Below are positions 26,388 through 39,075 of a stretch of DNA of 64,000 bases, one piece after another (position 1 is the first letter of the stretch; each line of letters starts with the position of its first letter). The notes under the pieces are model-generated. The model searched no databases. It saw only the letters and a program-made list of their open reading frames with translations, and was not told where the DNA came from. Source of the stretch: Druceiella hillmani (taxonomy: Eukaryota; Arthropoda; Insecta; Lepidoptera; Hepialidae); NCBI GenBank assembly GCA_039881145.1, contig JAYKKI010000038.1:620001-684000 (forward strand). The letters are read 5' to 3'. A program made the position numbers and the translations under genes.

Positions 26388-26389
26388 TC

Positions 26390-26803
26390 TGTGACCAGAG
26401 AGAGATCCCAGCCACGAGAGAGTTAACGTCAAATTTATAAGGCCGGACGACGCACTGTCCAACTATCAACGAAAATAAGTTTTGAGCAGAATAATATAAA
26501 ATTAGTATAAAGTTAATATGTAAAAGGTGTCACGTGGTTCCCAAAAGACGAACTTTGCGTAAAGAAAAAGACGTTAGCTTTAATCAGTATTTAGTGCAAA
26601 CCCGCAGTAAAAATAATTAACGTACAGTTTGAAAGATTTAGTGGAAAAGCGGAAAGGGTTGCTGAAAAGGAAAATAGCGTCGTTGCATCGGCCAGCGTTG
26701 AGAAAGTTCTACGACGCCATAACAAACGCGTTAAGGCTGGCTACACGAGCAGTCACGGAAATCCACGAGCACAAACGAAGGGACATTTGACGGAGGTAGC
26801 GCA
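26390..26803 (+). mobile_element. Candidate LTR of a Ty3/gypsy-like element
   Basis: The segment starts TGTGACCAGAGAGAGATCCC and ends GTAGCGCA, giving TG...CA ends over about 414 bp. It is followed at 26804 by TGGCGACAATTCAACGG, which resembles the TGGCGAC-type primer-binding sites of insect gypsy-class elements. A TATA-like TTTATAAGG lies near 26435. The right half (26640-26830) is much less AT-rich than the neighbourhood and has a stop-free frame of 80 codons (26595-26837) without a start codon. The segment ends abruptly into AT-rich DNA after about 26870, and no gag/pol was found. Alternatives are a first exon or an unrelated GC-rich relic. No second LTR or target duplication was seen. Confidence 0.35.
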
Positions 26804-26839
26804 TGGCGACAATTCAACGGCAGGGCGACATTTATAATT

Positions 26840-28568
26840 TATATCGAAAGTATAGTTGAGATAAAGCGAAGGTACGAGAATATAGTTTTAAAATTACATA
26901 GTATTAATTCGAGTTCTAAATAATTATAAAATAAGTTTAAAACTAATTAATTAACAGTTACTTTGAAATATTGTTGAATATAGCATTTACAGACTTTGTT
27001 AGAAAATAAGATCTTTTGAATTTATTTTTCTCCGCCTTAGAAATAAAAACTACTTTCACTAGTTGTACTTATCCAAAATATACTTCCTTAAATTATGTTG
27101 CGGATTCGGGGTCCACAAAAACTCGTAGTCATTATCAAAAAGCACCTATATTATGGGATACATTTGACAATTTTCACTAACAATTTTTGAAATAATACAC
27201 ATGTAAAGTAAAATTCAATTCAATGTATTAAAACTTTTATTGAATTTACGTTTGGGAGAAAAAGGATTGTGCAATGAGTTTCGTTTTAAAACTAGCTGAA
27301 TTAAATAAGCCACTCGAGTGTATGTAAATGTAGAAAGATTTCACACCTTCACTTTGTGAGTAAATATTAATAAAGAAAATTAAAAATATATTTATTGTAG
27401 ATATGTAATCATTTAACTAAATAAACTAATTAATATTTTATAACTTATGGACTTCTAAAAAATTTCATTGCCTTGTCGTTATCAGATTTGCATATTATTA
27501 TTTTTAAAAAAAATTACTGAAAAATAAAGTCAAACCAAATAAAATTGGAAGCTTACTTCAAAAAGTGATTATTATTCAAATAAATAATAATATAAACTTA
27601 TTTCCTTAATATCATTACAAAATTACTTAGATGGACAAATACTTTTTTTTTGGGTCAACCACTGAATGATTTTTATAACAAAGAATTTAGTGCTAATTAA
27701 AATTGTATATCAACTTCTAGAGTATACAAAATACTTACGTACCTTTTCAACAGCATAACTTATTTGAAAGTTCCAATGTTTCTGTCTGGCCGCTTGCTAG
27801 AAGCCCGTCCACGAAGGTACACTCATATGGCAGGTTGATAAATAAATTTATTTATCAAGCAAGTTTATCACTTCTACTCTCATATACATTTTAGTGTGCT
27901 TTATAAAACATTACAAAGAATATTAGTGGAGGTTTTGTAAAGAGAATACGCTATACGGAAGATATCAAATTGTTGATTTACGAGGACGTGAAAATTTTAT
28001 GATGACTTTCCAAAAGAAATAATGTAAAATTAGACATCCACCTTCAGGAATGATAACATTTTCAATTTGTAACTAAATGTATGTTACATTTAAAGTAATA
28101 ATTATTTTCGTTAACATGCATATATGCTACCTTTAATTAATTCTAATTTGAATTAGTTTAAATCCTAACACCACCCTTGTGGGCAATCTGTCTAATCACC
28201 GAATAATTGTTCGGTATCGACTTATTTAGTAATTGTCTGTCATTGATATCCGACTAGTTATCTTTCCATTGAAATAGATGTCTCACTATTATTATTTTCC
28301 ATATTGATTGATTTTATTATCAAATGGCGATTAAGTTTAGATACAAATCTGCAAAGTTATAGTTATTTTAACCTACCCATAATATCAATCGTCCTTATAA
28401 AAATTAATATCTATCTAATAAGTAAAGTGAGCTTAGTGGGTCTAGTAGATAACTCAATCTAGTGTTAGGATATCGTTATTGTTAATGAAAGGCTTCTTCA
28501 GTAATCACAATTCGTTTGACTTAGACAGTGTTACAAAAATATGCATCTAATTATTTCGTTTTTATTAA
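26840..28568. other. AT-rich DNA, no gene seen
   Basis: The only structure noted is a perfect 24-bp palindrome (TTGATAAATAAA and its complement) at 27835-27858. Confidence 0.5.
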
Positions 28569-28650
28569 TCCTTTTAAATATTTATTCTCCGCGTTATTTT
28601 ATTCACAAATATGTGAATAAAATAACGCGGAGAATAAATATTTAAAAGGA
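28569..28650. repeat. Perfect hairpin, 39-bp arms
   Basis: The arms 28569-28607 and 28612-28650 are exact reverse complements over 39 bases, with an AATA loop. The stem centres on TCTCCGCGTTATTTTATTCA. Identity this complete in otherwise decayed DNA points to recent formation, by template switching or insertion, or to an assembly artefact. Confidence 0.95.
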
Positions 28651-31109
28651 TGTCTCCACTGAAATAAAAAGCTAAATAAACATAATTATATATTATAAAA
28701 AAATAGTGGTGATATTTTGTTAAAAGTTACGTATCAGTTTTAATAGAATTTCCACTAACATAGTTTATAAACTTGTTCATATTTTATTTAAGATAAAGTA
28801 CTTCAATGATTTCATTTCGCTTATATCAATGATTTGCTTCATATCATTCCATTCATTTGTATCAATAATTTAATTTCACTTTCGTGGCTTTTGTTCTTGG
28901 TTCATTATTTATTGATTACCTAAATATTGGCATTGTCATGTTTACTTTAATTACATCCACTTTTGGTGTAAATTAGACATAATTTTTCCAATTTTTTTTA
29001 ATAAACTGAGTTGTTAAGGCTATTTCCTTACCATACAATGCTGACTACACATAAGTTACTACATTTACTTAGAACTACATTTTAACTTCGTAATGAGGGC
29101 CATTTATATCACAGAAACACAGGCACGAATTTCAAGCGGCTGGTCTGCTTGTGGTGTGGTATCTTCACAGACACGCATTAAAATGGCATTGAGATTCAAT
29201 TTACACCGTTTATGGATTGCGTTACATAAAGTGACGAAATGTGCATAGAGACATAGTGTAAGTACTCAAACTGTAATAATTATTTACAATGTAATAACTT
29301 TAAATTATCAGTCGTTGAATTATATTCATTATAGTTCTTTTCCTAGACATATTTCCCGGGGTATGCAAAATTTTTTTTGGCCAACAATTGCTAAGTCAAA
29401 TTATAAAACAGATCGCCTTACCACTGGAGACGACAAATTATGATAAAAAATATCCAATGTTACTATTTACTTTATAACATTTTTTAATAAAATTAATGAA
29501 CATTTGACTTGCTTATTTGGACATGTGTTATTATTACGTCAAGGTAATAAACTATAATATTAATAGCAACGGTATAAATTAAACTGCTACCTGAAAAAAA
29601 ATTAACGTGAATTTGACAGAAATTATAAATATCTCAACGGGTGAAAATTTAATTTATTTCATTTTATTTCAACCATAAATCTAAATCTATAAATATTATG
29701 CTTCTTTTATAATTTCATTGGAATATTCACCTTTCAAGTGAAAATTAAAGAAAGAAAATATTCACCTTTCAAGTGAATATTCCAAAATTATCTTGAAAGA
29801 ATGTACCTATGTAATATTCTCAGGAATGTCACTCAACGTAATTTTGAAGGTTGTAAAACTTTTTTAATTTACTTTGAAGCCATTGAACGCATTCGTTATA
29901 TATTTTAAGGCAATTATGAAGTGCTTATTATAAAAGTGAATGGTTTGTTTTGAAAGTCACTATTATATAGGTTAAAAAATCAGAACCCATTACGTAATTG
30001 CAAAACAAGACCAGAAAATTTAATTATAAATTCGCTGTGAAAAAATGACTTTTGCAGAGAAAAAAAAATTATGCTCTCGTTTACTAGAGACTAATAAATT
30101 GTAAAAACCAACTCCGCCCGTGTTGTTACTGGAATTAGTAATATCGGCAGTTTCTTAAGGAAAACAATCAATAATAAACTAATCTGTGTATATGTAGCCC
30201 ATGGTTTTAGTCTTTCGATCCATGAAAGTGGGTCGTAACTTTATTGAAATTAAAAGAATTAAATACCTTTATTAATTTCCAGATAATATAAAGTAATGAT
30301 TAAGGAAAAATGCCAGTGCTCGCTATTATTTGTTATACCTAAATAAGAACCGAGATTTTCAATTCCAGATATTTCTATTATCCTCTCATTTATTTGTTAA
30401 CTTCTTTAAATTAACATATTTTCATGTCAAAAATTGCAATCAAAATAAATTAATTGCTAAGCAATTCCTCTTTTGCATTTTTCAAAAGTAGTACACTCTG
30501 ATAAAATTGCAGTTTTCTATGTATTTCAACTACATTTCAATGGAACTAGTAAATTGCCTCGATAGAGAATTATAAGTGGTTATAGTAATGTTTACGACTG
30601 AAGATATTTCCTATTTTAAAACACATTTCCTACGAAGAGTTCAAAGAATAATACATTTGGTTACAATTAATAAATAGAGCAAATATTTACTTAAAGATTT
30701 TTTTCTATTCTCTATAATATATGTAGTGCGTACTAAGTACAATACCATATTACTGCCAAATGAGATTAAGATTGATGGAAAACATTTTAAAGGAATGAAA
30801 AACCGGTATCATTATTAACCAATAAAATGTGCATTTCCACTTTATATTATCTTATATCCATATTCAATAGCTATAATAGTGATTCTATTGCCTAACAGTT
30901 TTTATTACAGATGAACGTCCATACCACAACCATATGTCATAAATGGTTTTAAAAGTTTAAAGTCAAACTTGTTTAAATACCTATCACATCTTAAATTTTC
31001 GCTGTCACAATTTTATACACTCTAAAATCTATACTTATAATAAAATTGCAACAGAGTGAATTCTGCACATTGAAAATACTTTAAAGAGGATAAATTTAGC
31101 CTATGGAAT
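28651..31109. other. AT-rich DNA, no gene seen
   Basis: Nothing coding was recognised. The stretch 29095-29260 is less AT-rich but has no known motif. The repeat at 29719-29784 is listed separately. Confidence 0.4.
29719..29784. repeat. Direct plus inverted short repeat
   Basis: AATATTCACCTTTCAAGTGAA is present at 29722-29742 and again at 29757-29777. The ends TGGAATATTCAC and GTGAATATTCCA are inverted relative to each other. Confidence 0.9.
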
Positions 31110-31232
31110 GATTATAGAAGCTAGTCAATTTTTTTTAGACTTTTTTATCTGCCTGTATGTTTATTTGAGTAGGTATCACGCAAAATAAAAGACAAATTTT
31201 TTTGTCTTATTACACGGGAACGAAGTCATACC
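31110..31232 (+). mobile_element. Relic of a non-autonomous insect repeat (3' end)
   Basis: The stretch runs from a CTGCCTGTATGTTTATTTGAG segment to CACGGGAACGAAGTCATACC followed by CACAGCTGGTAA. From memory, many insect genomes hold short non-coding repeats that open with TTTGTCTGT-like words and close with (A/G)CG(G/C)G(A/C)..GAAGTCG...CAGCTAGT. Length and order fit a strongly shortened copy. Confidence 0.35.
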
Positions 31233-34140
31233 CACAGCTGGTAATAAATATTAATATGTATGGTGACTATTGTCATGGAGTTATATATTGTTTTATTATC
31301 ACAATAATGCTTTATTGGAATCAAACTTTTATATGCGCGATAGTTGAGAATAGAACATAGAATACAATACACACAATCGTTTTGTGGGGAACTTATTGTC
31401 CTATAGCCGAAATTCATCCATGCAACATTCGCTGTGGTTAGTATTCTATCAGTCATCTTCTCTATATATAGAAAGAATTTGAGCTTGTTCATTAATATTT
31501 TTTAAAATTGTATTGTGATTATATGTCGTGAACAGTCTAGAAATCTTGCTTACTTTCATTCGCCGCCGTAGAAAAAATGTAATACAAAATTAGTTAATGC
31601 AAGCTGATGAAAGCATGTTTAACCTATTATTATGAAAGCAACATTTGATATCATCCGTATGTATTATCAAACCTCCAATATGTATTAAAAGAAATCAAAT
31701 GAAAATTCAATAGAACTAGTGAATTGTCTCAAATACATTTCAATGAACTAGTTCATAACTAAAACAATCCATAACTATGATCATAATTACCATACATACC
31801 TGTATTTATTTACGACTATGCCTACGATTTTGTTTGCGTGTAATTAGGAAAACATTTATTTTCTTATATGTTGCTCTTTGGTGTATACGAACGAAAAACA
31901 GTTTTCGTTATACTCGCTCAAATTAACATAGACTGAAGAAATTCTAAAAATGTATTTTGGCTTCTATTATTATTTTATCCGCTAAATCAATCACTCTTTT
32001 TTTTAAATATGGTCAATCTATAGAAATTACTCTGTTACAATTTTATTAAATGTGTAGATTTTAAAGCGTATAAAATCGGAACACGCGGAATCTTTACTTT
32101 GATAAGTATTGATCTTCTGAAATAAGAAAAATTTAACCAGTTCGACTTAAAACTTGTAAAACCGTACATTAAATAAGAACTAAATGAAAATTAAAAAAAT
32201 TATACTAGAACTCCCATTTTTGGTTGAAAAATTTAATGCATAAAAGAAATGAAATTCATACCGCATATTTACGCTTACAGGAATTTAAAAAAATTCGTTT
32301 AAATTTAAGTCATACTCCTGAAATATAGTATGTTACGCATATTTTTCTTGATTTATATAGTATATCACCCTAATTTTATTTACTTATTTATTGAAAGACC
32401 TCAAGAATATGTAAAAGATCTTGTTTAGAATTTTTTTTATCGAAGTAATTTTATTTTGTTTGATTTTAGATGGTAAATTAAAACTTGACTAATTCAAGAA
32501 CTCAGTTTAAAACATTAATATTGAATGTCAATAACAATAAATTTAGTTGAAAGTAACACTATTATATTAAAAAAGGGATTTATGACGCATAATATTTTAA
32601 AAATTCGCACAAACATAGCTTACATAAATTAAAAGTTTCATTATTTTATTTAAGTTTTGTGTATGTTATCTGTTAAAATATGAGGCGTTAAATAAAGTTC
32701 TTACTTATATAAAATCACAAATGGGTGAAACCTTTGTGAAAGCATTTTCTTGTTTTTTGCTAAAAGTGTTCGTAAAAATTATATTATTATTTTTATCAAT
32801 TCTCTAATAAAAATGAACATACTCATAGCGGGCTCTTTTTTCAAGCCTAATTTACTGTTTATGATGGTTCATTCAATATTGTACTTCACTACTTTCCTTC
32901 ATACTATATAACATATGCTTCAAAGTGATAATGGAAGAGTCAGACATCGAATATTTGAAACAAAACATTATGCTCAATATTATTTAAATTCAATGTGCTC
33001 TTGATTCTAAGTGTTGTTTATTTCACTCCTAGTGGCGCAAGGGCTAATGTTATTTTCGAAGAGATGTCTTTTTTATACATAATGCAGTCGTAGATCAATA
33101 GCCCCTATATTAATTAAATTATACTAATGCGATGGTCAAGATAGAGTTTTACCTAATAAAATTCCGGATGCCTACGATTCTCGGAATAATTAAAAAAGTT
33201 CTTCACTATTTAAAATAGATTTAAAATTTTGTTTATATTTATTATAATTATAGCTTAAGTTTACAATGAGAAGAGTTTTTCATTATAAATTTAACATCCG
33301 AATTAGATTTTGCTCTTAATTAAAATGGTCTATAAAAGTAAATATAAAAAGTAAAACACACAAATTTTCCCAGTGTTTTAACCGTACGTTTATTTTAAAT
33401 GAACGAACTTTATTTACTAACGTGGGAAACTTCCGTTTGCATTTCTCGTAGTAGCAACATAATAGAGTAACTCTTGAGTCAGGCATTACAAGGAATATTA
33501 AAATTTAGTCGAAAGTGTCACTGCCTGTCATTTTTGTATCCAGTAAAATTATACAATATTTATTTGTTTTCCTTAACCTTTCACTACAATAAACGCTAAA
33601 AAGATAATAAAAGGAATTGCAAACGATTTTTTTTATTGTCCACTTGGACAAAGTAATAAAACTAGGGAGCATTTTTCTATGAAACTAAGGTCAAGTATGC
33701 TATTTCAAATAATTCCAGGGCTTGGAAATATTTGGAGAAATTCTTTGCTGGTGAATCCGTCAAAATGCAATACTCAAAACATCCAATTTGTTGTACTTAG
33801 GGCTATTTAATATTTTCAGGAACAACTTTAATGTGTATTTTTCGTGGAAATTACTATGAAAGTTAACATTAGTAAGTACCGACTTAGTTTTGTTTAGTTT
33901 CTTTTAATTTTGAAGAATTCAATAAGAATATTTAAGCGGTTTTTTTTAAGTACTTAATAATTCATCTAGGCCCGATCATTTAGGGCACTTCATATAGACA
34001 AGGGGTTTTCTCATTTTTCATGTTCCTATGTTTCTTAATTACCAGTTGTTTTCGAGTTCACCTTGGAATAATGTAATCAATGTATATATTCCATATCTTA
34101 GTATTATTTCCATATCCAATGTTTTATTTTCGTTTTGTTT

Positions 34141-34144
<4 letters not shown>
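31233..34144. other. AT-rich DNA, no gene seen
   Basis: The minus-strand 88-codon frame at 31226-31492 shows no known domain. Nothing else stands out. Confidence 0.4.

Positions 34145-34227
<83 letters not shown>
34145..34227. repeat. (TA)n microsatellite
   Basis: About 41 uninterrupted TA units. It underlies the Tyr/Ile-repeat tail of the frame 34028-34228, which is not a gene. Confidence 0.98.
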
Positions 34228-34230
<3 letters not shown>

Positions 34231-35222
34231 GAGTATATTTAGGATTATTTTAGGTATTTACTGCCAAGAGTATGGAACACTCTTCATAAATGTACATTTT
34301 AGTGTTTAGCGAGTTCGGGCAATTTGCAAACATAAAACATTTTAATAGCAAAGCTTTCCACAGACAAAATAATGGTGACATATTTTTAACTAAAAATAGC
34401 TTTAACATTATTTAAAAGCGAAAGTTTTGTAGTAAATAAGCGACTACTAAAATTTAAAAATGTTCAAATTGAACATAATATACTTCTGACCGAAAATCAT
34501 AAAACTTGTTAACAAAAAATTACAAAACTCAATATTGTGGCAAGAAAATTATATCATTATTTTGTATATCAGTAACTTTTATAAAACGACTGGGAACAAG
34601 GGAGGGACGTACTTGGTTACTATATACTCTTCTTTGAAATGAAAGTGTTTTTTTTCTCACTTATTCAATAATTGCTGGTACATGCTACGTATTTATGATA
34701 TAGTTCGAATTCAAGAGAAATAGTTTTCTTAATGGTTGAAAATCTAACATACTGCTCATTATCTCCTGTATACTCCTATGTCCGTTCAGAAAAATAATAC
34801 ATTTTCTAGTTTATTTCCTCGATGTTCTTTAAGCCATCACATAAACATTTTATTGTTAAAATATGAAGATTTGAAATTTACGTGAACTTTAGATCTAATT
34901 TAATCATTTCAATTCCTTTTTTTTTCGACACCTCAAGACATCGGTCGCTTGAAAAATTTTCTCATTTACTTTCTAACGTCATATTGTTATGGTTAACATG
35001 AAAAAAATATAAATAATTTACATTAGGTGTAATAAAATGCGCATCTCCACTTCGAGCTAGCAGCTAATAGATAATGTGAATGATTTCTATAAAGTGAAGT
35101 TTATCAACAGTAACAATGATTTACATGGGTCGTCATTCGCGGATGCCCAATGGAAATAATCATTTATATTCAGCGTTGATAAAAAACCATTTTCATGACA
35201 TTTAAGTTTGATTATTTAAGAT

Positions 35223-35225
<3 letters not shown>
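34228..35225. other. AT-rich DNA, no gene seen
   Basis: Nothing recognised between the two (TA)n tracts. Confidence 0.4.

Positions 35226-35277
<52 letters not shown>
35226..35277. repeat. (TA)n tract at the left edge of repeat family B
   Basis: About 26 TA units directly next to the start of the 1.2-kb repeat. The other copy of the repeat also begins directly after a (TA)n tract. Confidence 0.97.
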
Positions 35278-35279
<2 letters not shown>

Positions 35280-35282
<3 letters not shown>

Positions 35283-36468
35283 TTTAGTCCTGAAAACCAA
35301 ATAGCTTTCCTTATCCATTTATCAATTTTCGAAGTACGTTATCAAGTCCATCGTGGGAAGAACCGTCGTTAAATTGATTGTCCTGTATTAATATGTATTA
35401 ATATTTACTCAACAACCTATATAAATTTTATAGATGATTAATAATATCAAGCATATCCTAACAACACACGATCAGTAATTTCAATACCGTTGAAATTTCA
35501 ATTAAAATTTTGTTCTATTAATAAAATGTAAACAGCGCCCTGATTCGTATAGTATATGTCCTACAAAATGAACTTTAAAAAAAACAATATTTATTTTCAA
35601 TATTCATTGTGAAGGAAGTTGTCGTTTAATAAAATTTGTTTTCAAGGGTTTTATGCTTTTTAATTAATTTACGCTATACATATTTCAATATTAGGATTTA
35701 TTCAAGTATGTAGAACATACTTAGAGAAAGAAATTAAAATTTGAAGAATTTGTAAAGCATTTACAAATGTCATACAAGATACAATTAAATATAACCTGGC
35801 AGCTGATATGAAATTAGTTATACCTACGTGTGAGGCATGGGGTTAGGAAGAATATACTATTTCCTGATTAGCTCATTTCTCTAATACGTATCACTCAAGA
35901 TGACTCTTGATTGTTGAGCCTATGGGCTAATCACAAATTTCGTAGTGTCAAGAAAATAAACGACAATTTTTAAAATGTTTTAAACTGATCCAACTATATT
36001 TTCTGAGCATCAAAATAACAGACGGCCTAGTAGCTTCTATCAAACTAGATTTTATATTTCAATCTTCTAAAAGTGTATTAATACAAGGGGTATTATTAAG
36101 AACTGCGCATATACATATCACTACAATAAACATTTTACATTATTAATGTTTCAATTAAGAAATAGATTAAATGTATTCAACTTTGCGTCTATTTGTGACA
36201 GTATACATTTTCGTCAGCATAATATCCACGCGTAATATGCTAGAGCTTTCAGAGAAAGGTGTCAGTTCGTATTAGAAATAGTTTATAAATAAGAAACATC
36301 AATATTTAAAGGCATAATATAACATTCATATTACACATTCACAAACGAAACCTTGCACGTTGGTTTTCTGTATTTGTGGTTCCACTATGCTTTCTATATC
36401 AAATTGTGGCAAAATTTGACGTTTTATTTCCCAACATGCTCACATCAGTATTCTGCGTCGACTGTCAG
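35280..36468 (+). repeat. Dispersed 1.2-kb repeat, family B copy 1
   Basis: This segment aligns with 54786-55959 in the same orientation over its whole length. Shared landmarks are TAGTTTAGTCCTGAAAA at the left end, then ACACGATCAGT.ATTTCAAT, AACAGCGCCCTGATTCGTAT, CCTACGTGTGAGGCATGGGG, ACAGACGGCCTAGTAGCTTC, ATCCACGCGTAATAT, AAGGTGTCAGTTCGTATTAG and ACATGCTCA.ATCAG, ending at CTGTCAG. By eye the copies are clearly homologous but differ by many substitutions and two sizeable indels. Copy 1 carries extra sequence at about 35650-35750; copy 2 carries extra sequence at about 55018-55082. No transposase, RT or terminal inverted repeats were recognised, so it would be non-autonomous or a segment of a larger element. 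Confidence 0.9.
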
Positions 36469-36780
36469 TTATTTTGTTGGCTTATAAATGTTTTAATACA
36501 AGTTCGAAAGTATTCTAAAAGGTTATTGAAAATTTCAGAATATTTCATTATAATCCATTAATTAGCCGAAATATTTTCGGTTAATTTTTCTTTCACAGCG
36601 AAATATTTAAGTGAGATACATAAAATAGCTTTAAATCGACATCAATTTCGAAGTCTATTGTAAAAATGATTTTTTACCAACAGTTATTAGCGACGAAATG
36701 AGTAACATCAATTAATAACTTATGACGGTGTACATTAATTAAACGTGCGAACGTAAACGACTTATCGTAAGATAAATATG

Positions 36781-36912
36781 AGTTTTGGTCTGAAGCGAAA
36801 ACCAAAAAGGAAAGGCGGAGCGGCTGTTGGAATATAAAGGGTGTTATTCATTAGGAGGCATTTGTCAATAATTAGATCTACTAGCTGAAAAACAGCACTG
36901 AACACTCAACAG
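36781..36912 (+). promoter_or_regulatory. Candidate TATA promoter with a short exon
   Basis: TATAAAGG (36833-36840) follows a purine/GC-rich patch (GGAAAGGCGGAGCGGCTG). TTGTCAATA, about 34 bases downstream, could serve as initiator, and CAACAG|GTATGC at 36912/36913 is a good splice-donor match. No linked coding exon was found. Weak inference only. Confidence 0.2.
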
Positions 36913-38887
36913 GTATGCAATTATTTTCTTCATTACAACGATGGGACACACATGCTGCAAAATATACCGGTAAAAATTATAAGATTTGGAATGTGTTGTG
37001 CTAATATATCCACCTTATCTACCCGAAGTGATATTCATATCTGATTATCATTTTAAGAGCTTAGAAAAAATAATTCAACAGTATAGAAATCTTTCAAAAA
37101 GACCTCGTACATTTTTTGAAATCGAAGTCACCAAATTTATATTATCACCAGCTATTAGTTTGCGGAGAATCACATAAGGGTTGGGTACATGTGTTTTAAT
37201 TTATTTGTGATATTTAGCTTTTAATAATTTTTTTTTTGAAAAAACAAATCGACATAGAAAACTTGTTAGCCAAGCTAATAAAACAAGCCCGACTTCGTAT
37301 GGAACTCATGCAATAAGTATTCTGGAGTGTAATTGAATATGCATGTTTATTCTGTGGATTAACTTAAGTAAACTTTGATAAAGCATTATCTGCCGTTCCT
37401 CTTATTATTGTATTCTGACATTTTGAGACAACTTTCGTTTTTTGGGGAAAATGTTGTTAGAGAAACTTTGAAACATAGGAAAAATTGTTTCAGTTTCCCC
37501 ATTTTACCATTCTTCATTCAGTATGCCACATTATGAAGGTGAAAATAAGAAGAGAATTGATAATGCATTTACCTCCAAAATTAACCTTAAAATTTGAAAA
37601 TTAAGACACTTGTACTCAATACATATGTTTGAGTTATGTCTATATACAAATGTATCAATCAATATTCAACTCTCTATGTGGTATGGCTTTTAAGAAAACA
37701 GGTAATGAATGGACGGATAGGTACCGAGCTGCTTTCGTATATGTGTCGTTATTTCCAATATCGGTAAGCACGTTAAAAGTTTTTCAAAATTATTCAAGTT
37801 GATTATTACAAAATATGGATCATGCGCCGTAAATAATTGGTAAATATGGATCATGCGCTATAAATAATTGGTAAATAATATCTCATCATAAATATAAAAT
37901 GTGCCTATTCATAGCGTAGAGTTTATTAATATTATTCTTTTCGCTAGAACTATATAATATATTGAAAAAACACGAATCAAAATTAAACAATGACGTTACA
38001 ACAGAAAATAGAATAGTAAATAAAAACGTCTCCCGATATCCGTACCTTAGTTGAATCGGAGATTTCATTAAAAATATTCAAAATGAAAATTACAATTAAC
38101 AATCAGTCTACGAATGTTTACTCTATGCTACGCATCGGAAATAAGTAAAGCTTCTGGAATTTCTTAAACCTGTGTTTTCAAAATTAGGAGGTGCGGTAGT
38201 TGTGCTAATTTTAAGCTTTATATTTTGCAAGCGGAATTCAAAAGTGAAAAGTTATAATTTAAACATAATTTCATTTCCAAAAATGTTTTTACTTTTTTCA
38301 TCAGGCCAAAAAAATTGCTCAAAATTTACGTACATGGGAAAGTACATTTTTCTTTCTCTTTTTTACTGTGTAATATACTACATCTCTTCGCCTATCTGCT
38401 ATGTTATTTAAGTCTGCACATACTCACAAAATTTCAAGCACATTCAATAAAACTTTATATATCAAAAGGTTATATAGTATTTAACTCTATAACCTTTGAG
38501 GATGTGGTGGACAGATGTCGGAATATTATTAAGGAGAAACGATGCAAATTAAGACAATAAACAATTGTGAATGAATTTATATATGCCGATGAAGGTAAAT
38601 AGAAAATTAAACTAACATATAATTAAAAAATTATACCACAAAAAGCTGATGCTATGATTGAGGATTTCTTCCCTGTCGCGAGTTCAATAGTAAAAATAAT
38701 AAATAAAAGTAGTAAATCCATTCCATAATATTTTCATTGAAAAAGAAAATGATCTAATGGACGATAATTTATTAAGGATATATAAGCGTAAAACTCTAGC
38801 AGAACAGGTGTTTGGGTATCTTCCAAAATACGCGGTTTGGGCTAATAAGATATGTGAATATGTGTATCCCAAATAATATTATAAAGA
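36913..38887. other. AT-rich DNA, no gene seen
   Basis: Two overlapping plus-strand frames at 38172-38560 are hydrophobic or AT-driven and have no recognised domain. The tandem repeat at 37811 is listed separately. Confidence 0.4.
37811..37872. repeat. Tandem duplication, 31-bp unit
   Basis: Two near-identical copies of a unit containing TATGGATCATGCGC and AAATAATTGGT, differing at about two bases. Confidence 0.9.
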
Positions 38888-39075
38888 GTTAAAATTGTTT
38901 GTTTCTTTGTTTGTTAATTATATGAGTAGGTTTGTAGGAGATGATCTTTGGGACTGCTAGTTTGATTTTAAAAATTATTTCGCTTATATAAAGCTATAAT
39001 ATTCCCGAGAAATTTAGATTATGCTTTATTGTGTTCTGGATTTGGTTTAGTACGAAATAACTAAATTAAGTAAAG
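38888..39075 (+). mobile_element. Relic of a non-autonomous insect repeat (5' part)
   Basis: The order TTTGTTTCTTTGTTTG, then GATCTTTGGGACTGCTAGTT, then TGATTTTAAAAATTATTTCG, then AAGCTATAATATTCCCGAG follows a pattern I recall from dispersed repeats in several insect genomes. There TTTGTTTGTTTG is followed by ATCTCAGGAACTACTGGTT, a GAAAAATT stretch and an AGGCTATAGGCTATAT stretch. The likeness is by memory and approximate. Confidence 0.35.

Noticed and set aside
26200..26469. Three overlapping frames rich in Tyr-Ile and Val-Cys repeats
   Set aside because: They are translations of the (CA)n(TA)n microsatellite.
30531..31735. Shared words TTCAATxGAACTAGTxAATTG near 30535 and 31710 as a dispersed repeat
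   Set aside because: The likeness covers only about 25 bases and does not extend.
38172..38560. Two overlapping hydrophobic frames as a membrane protein
   Set aside because: Composition follows AT richness, there is no recognisable family, and the frames overlap without codon signal.
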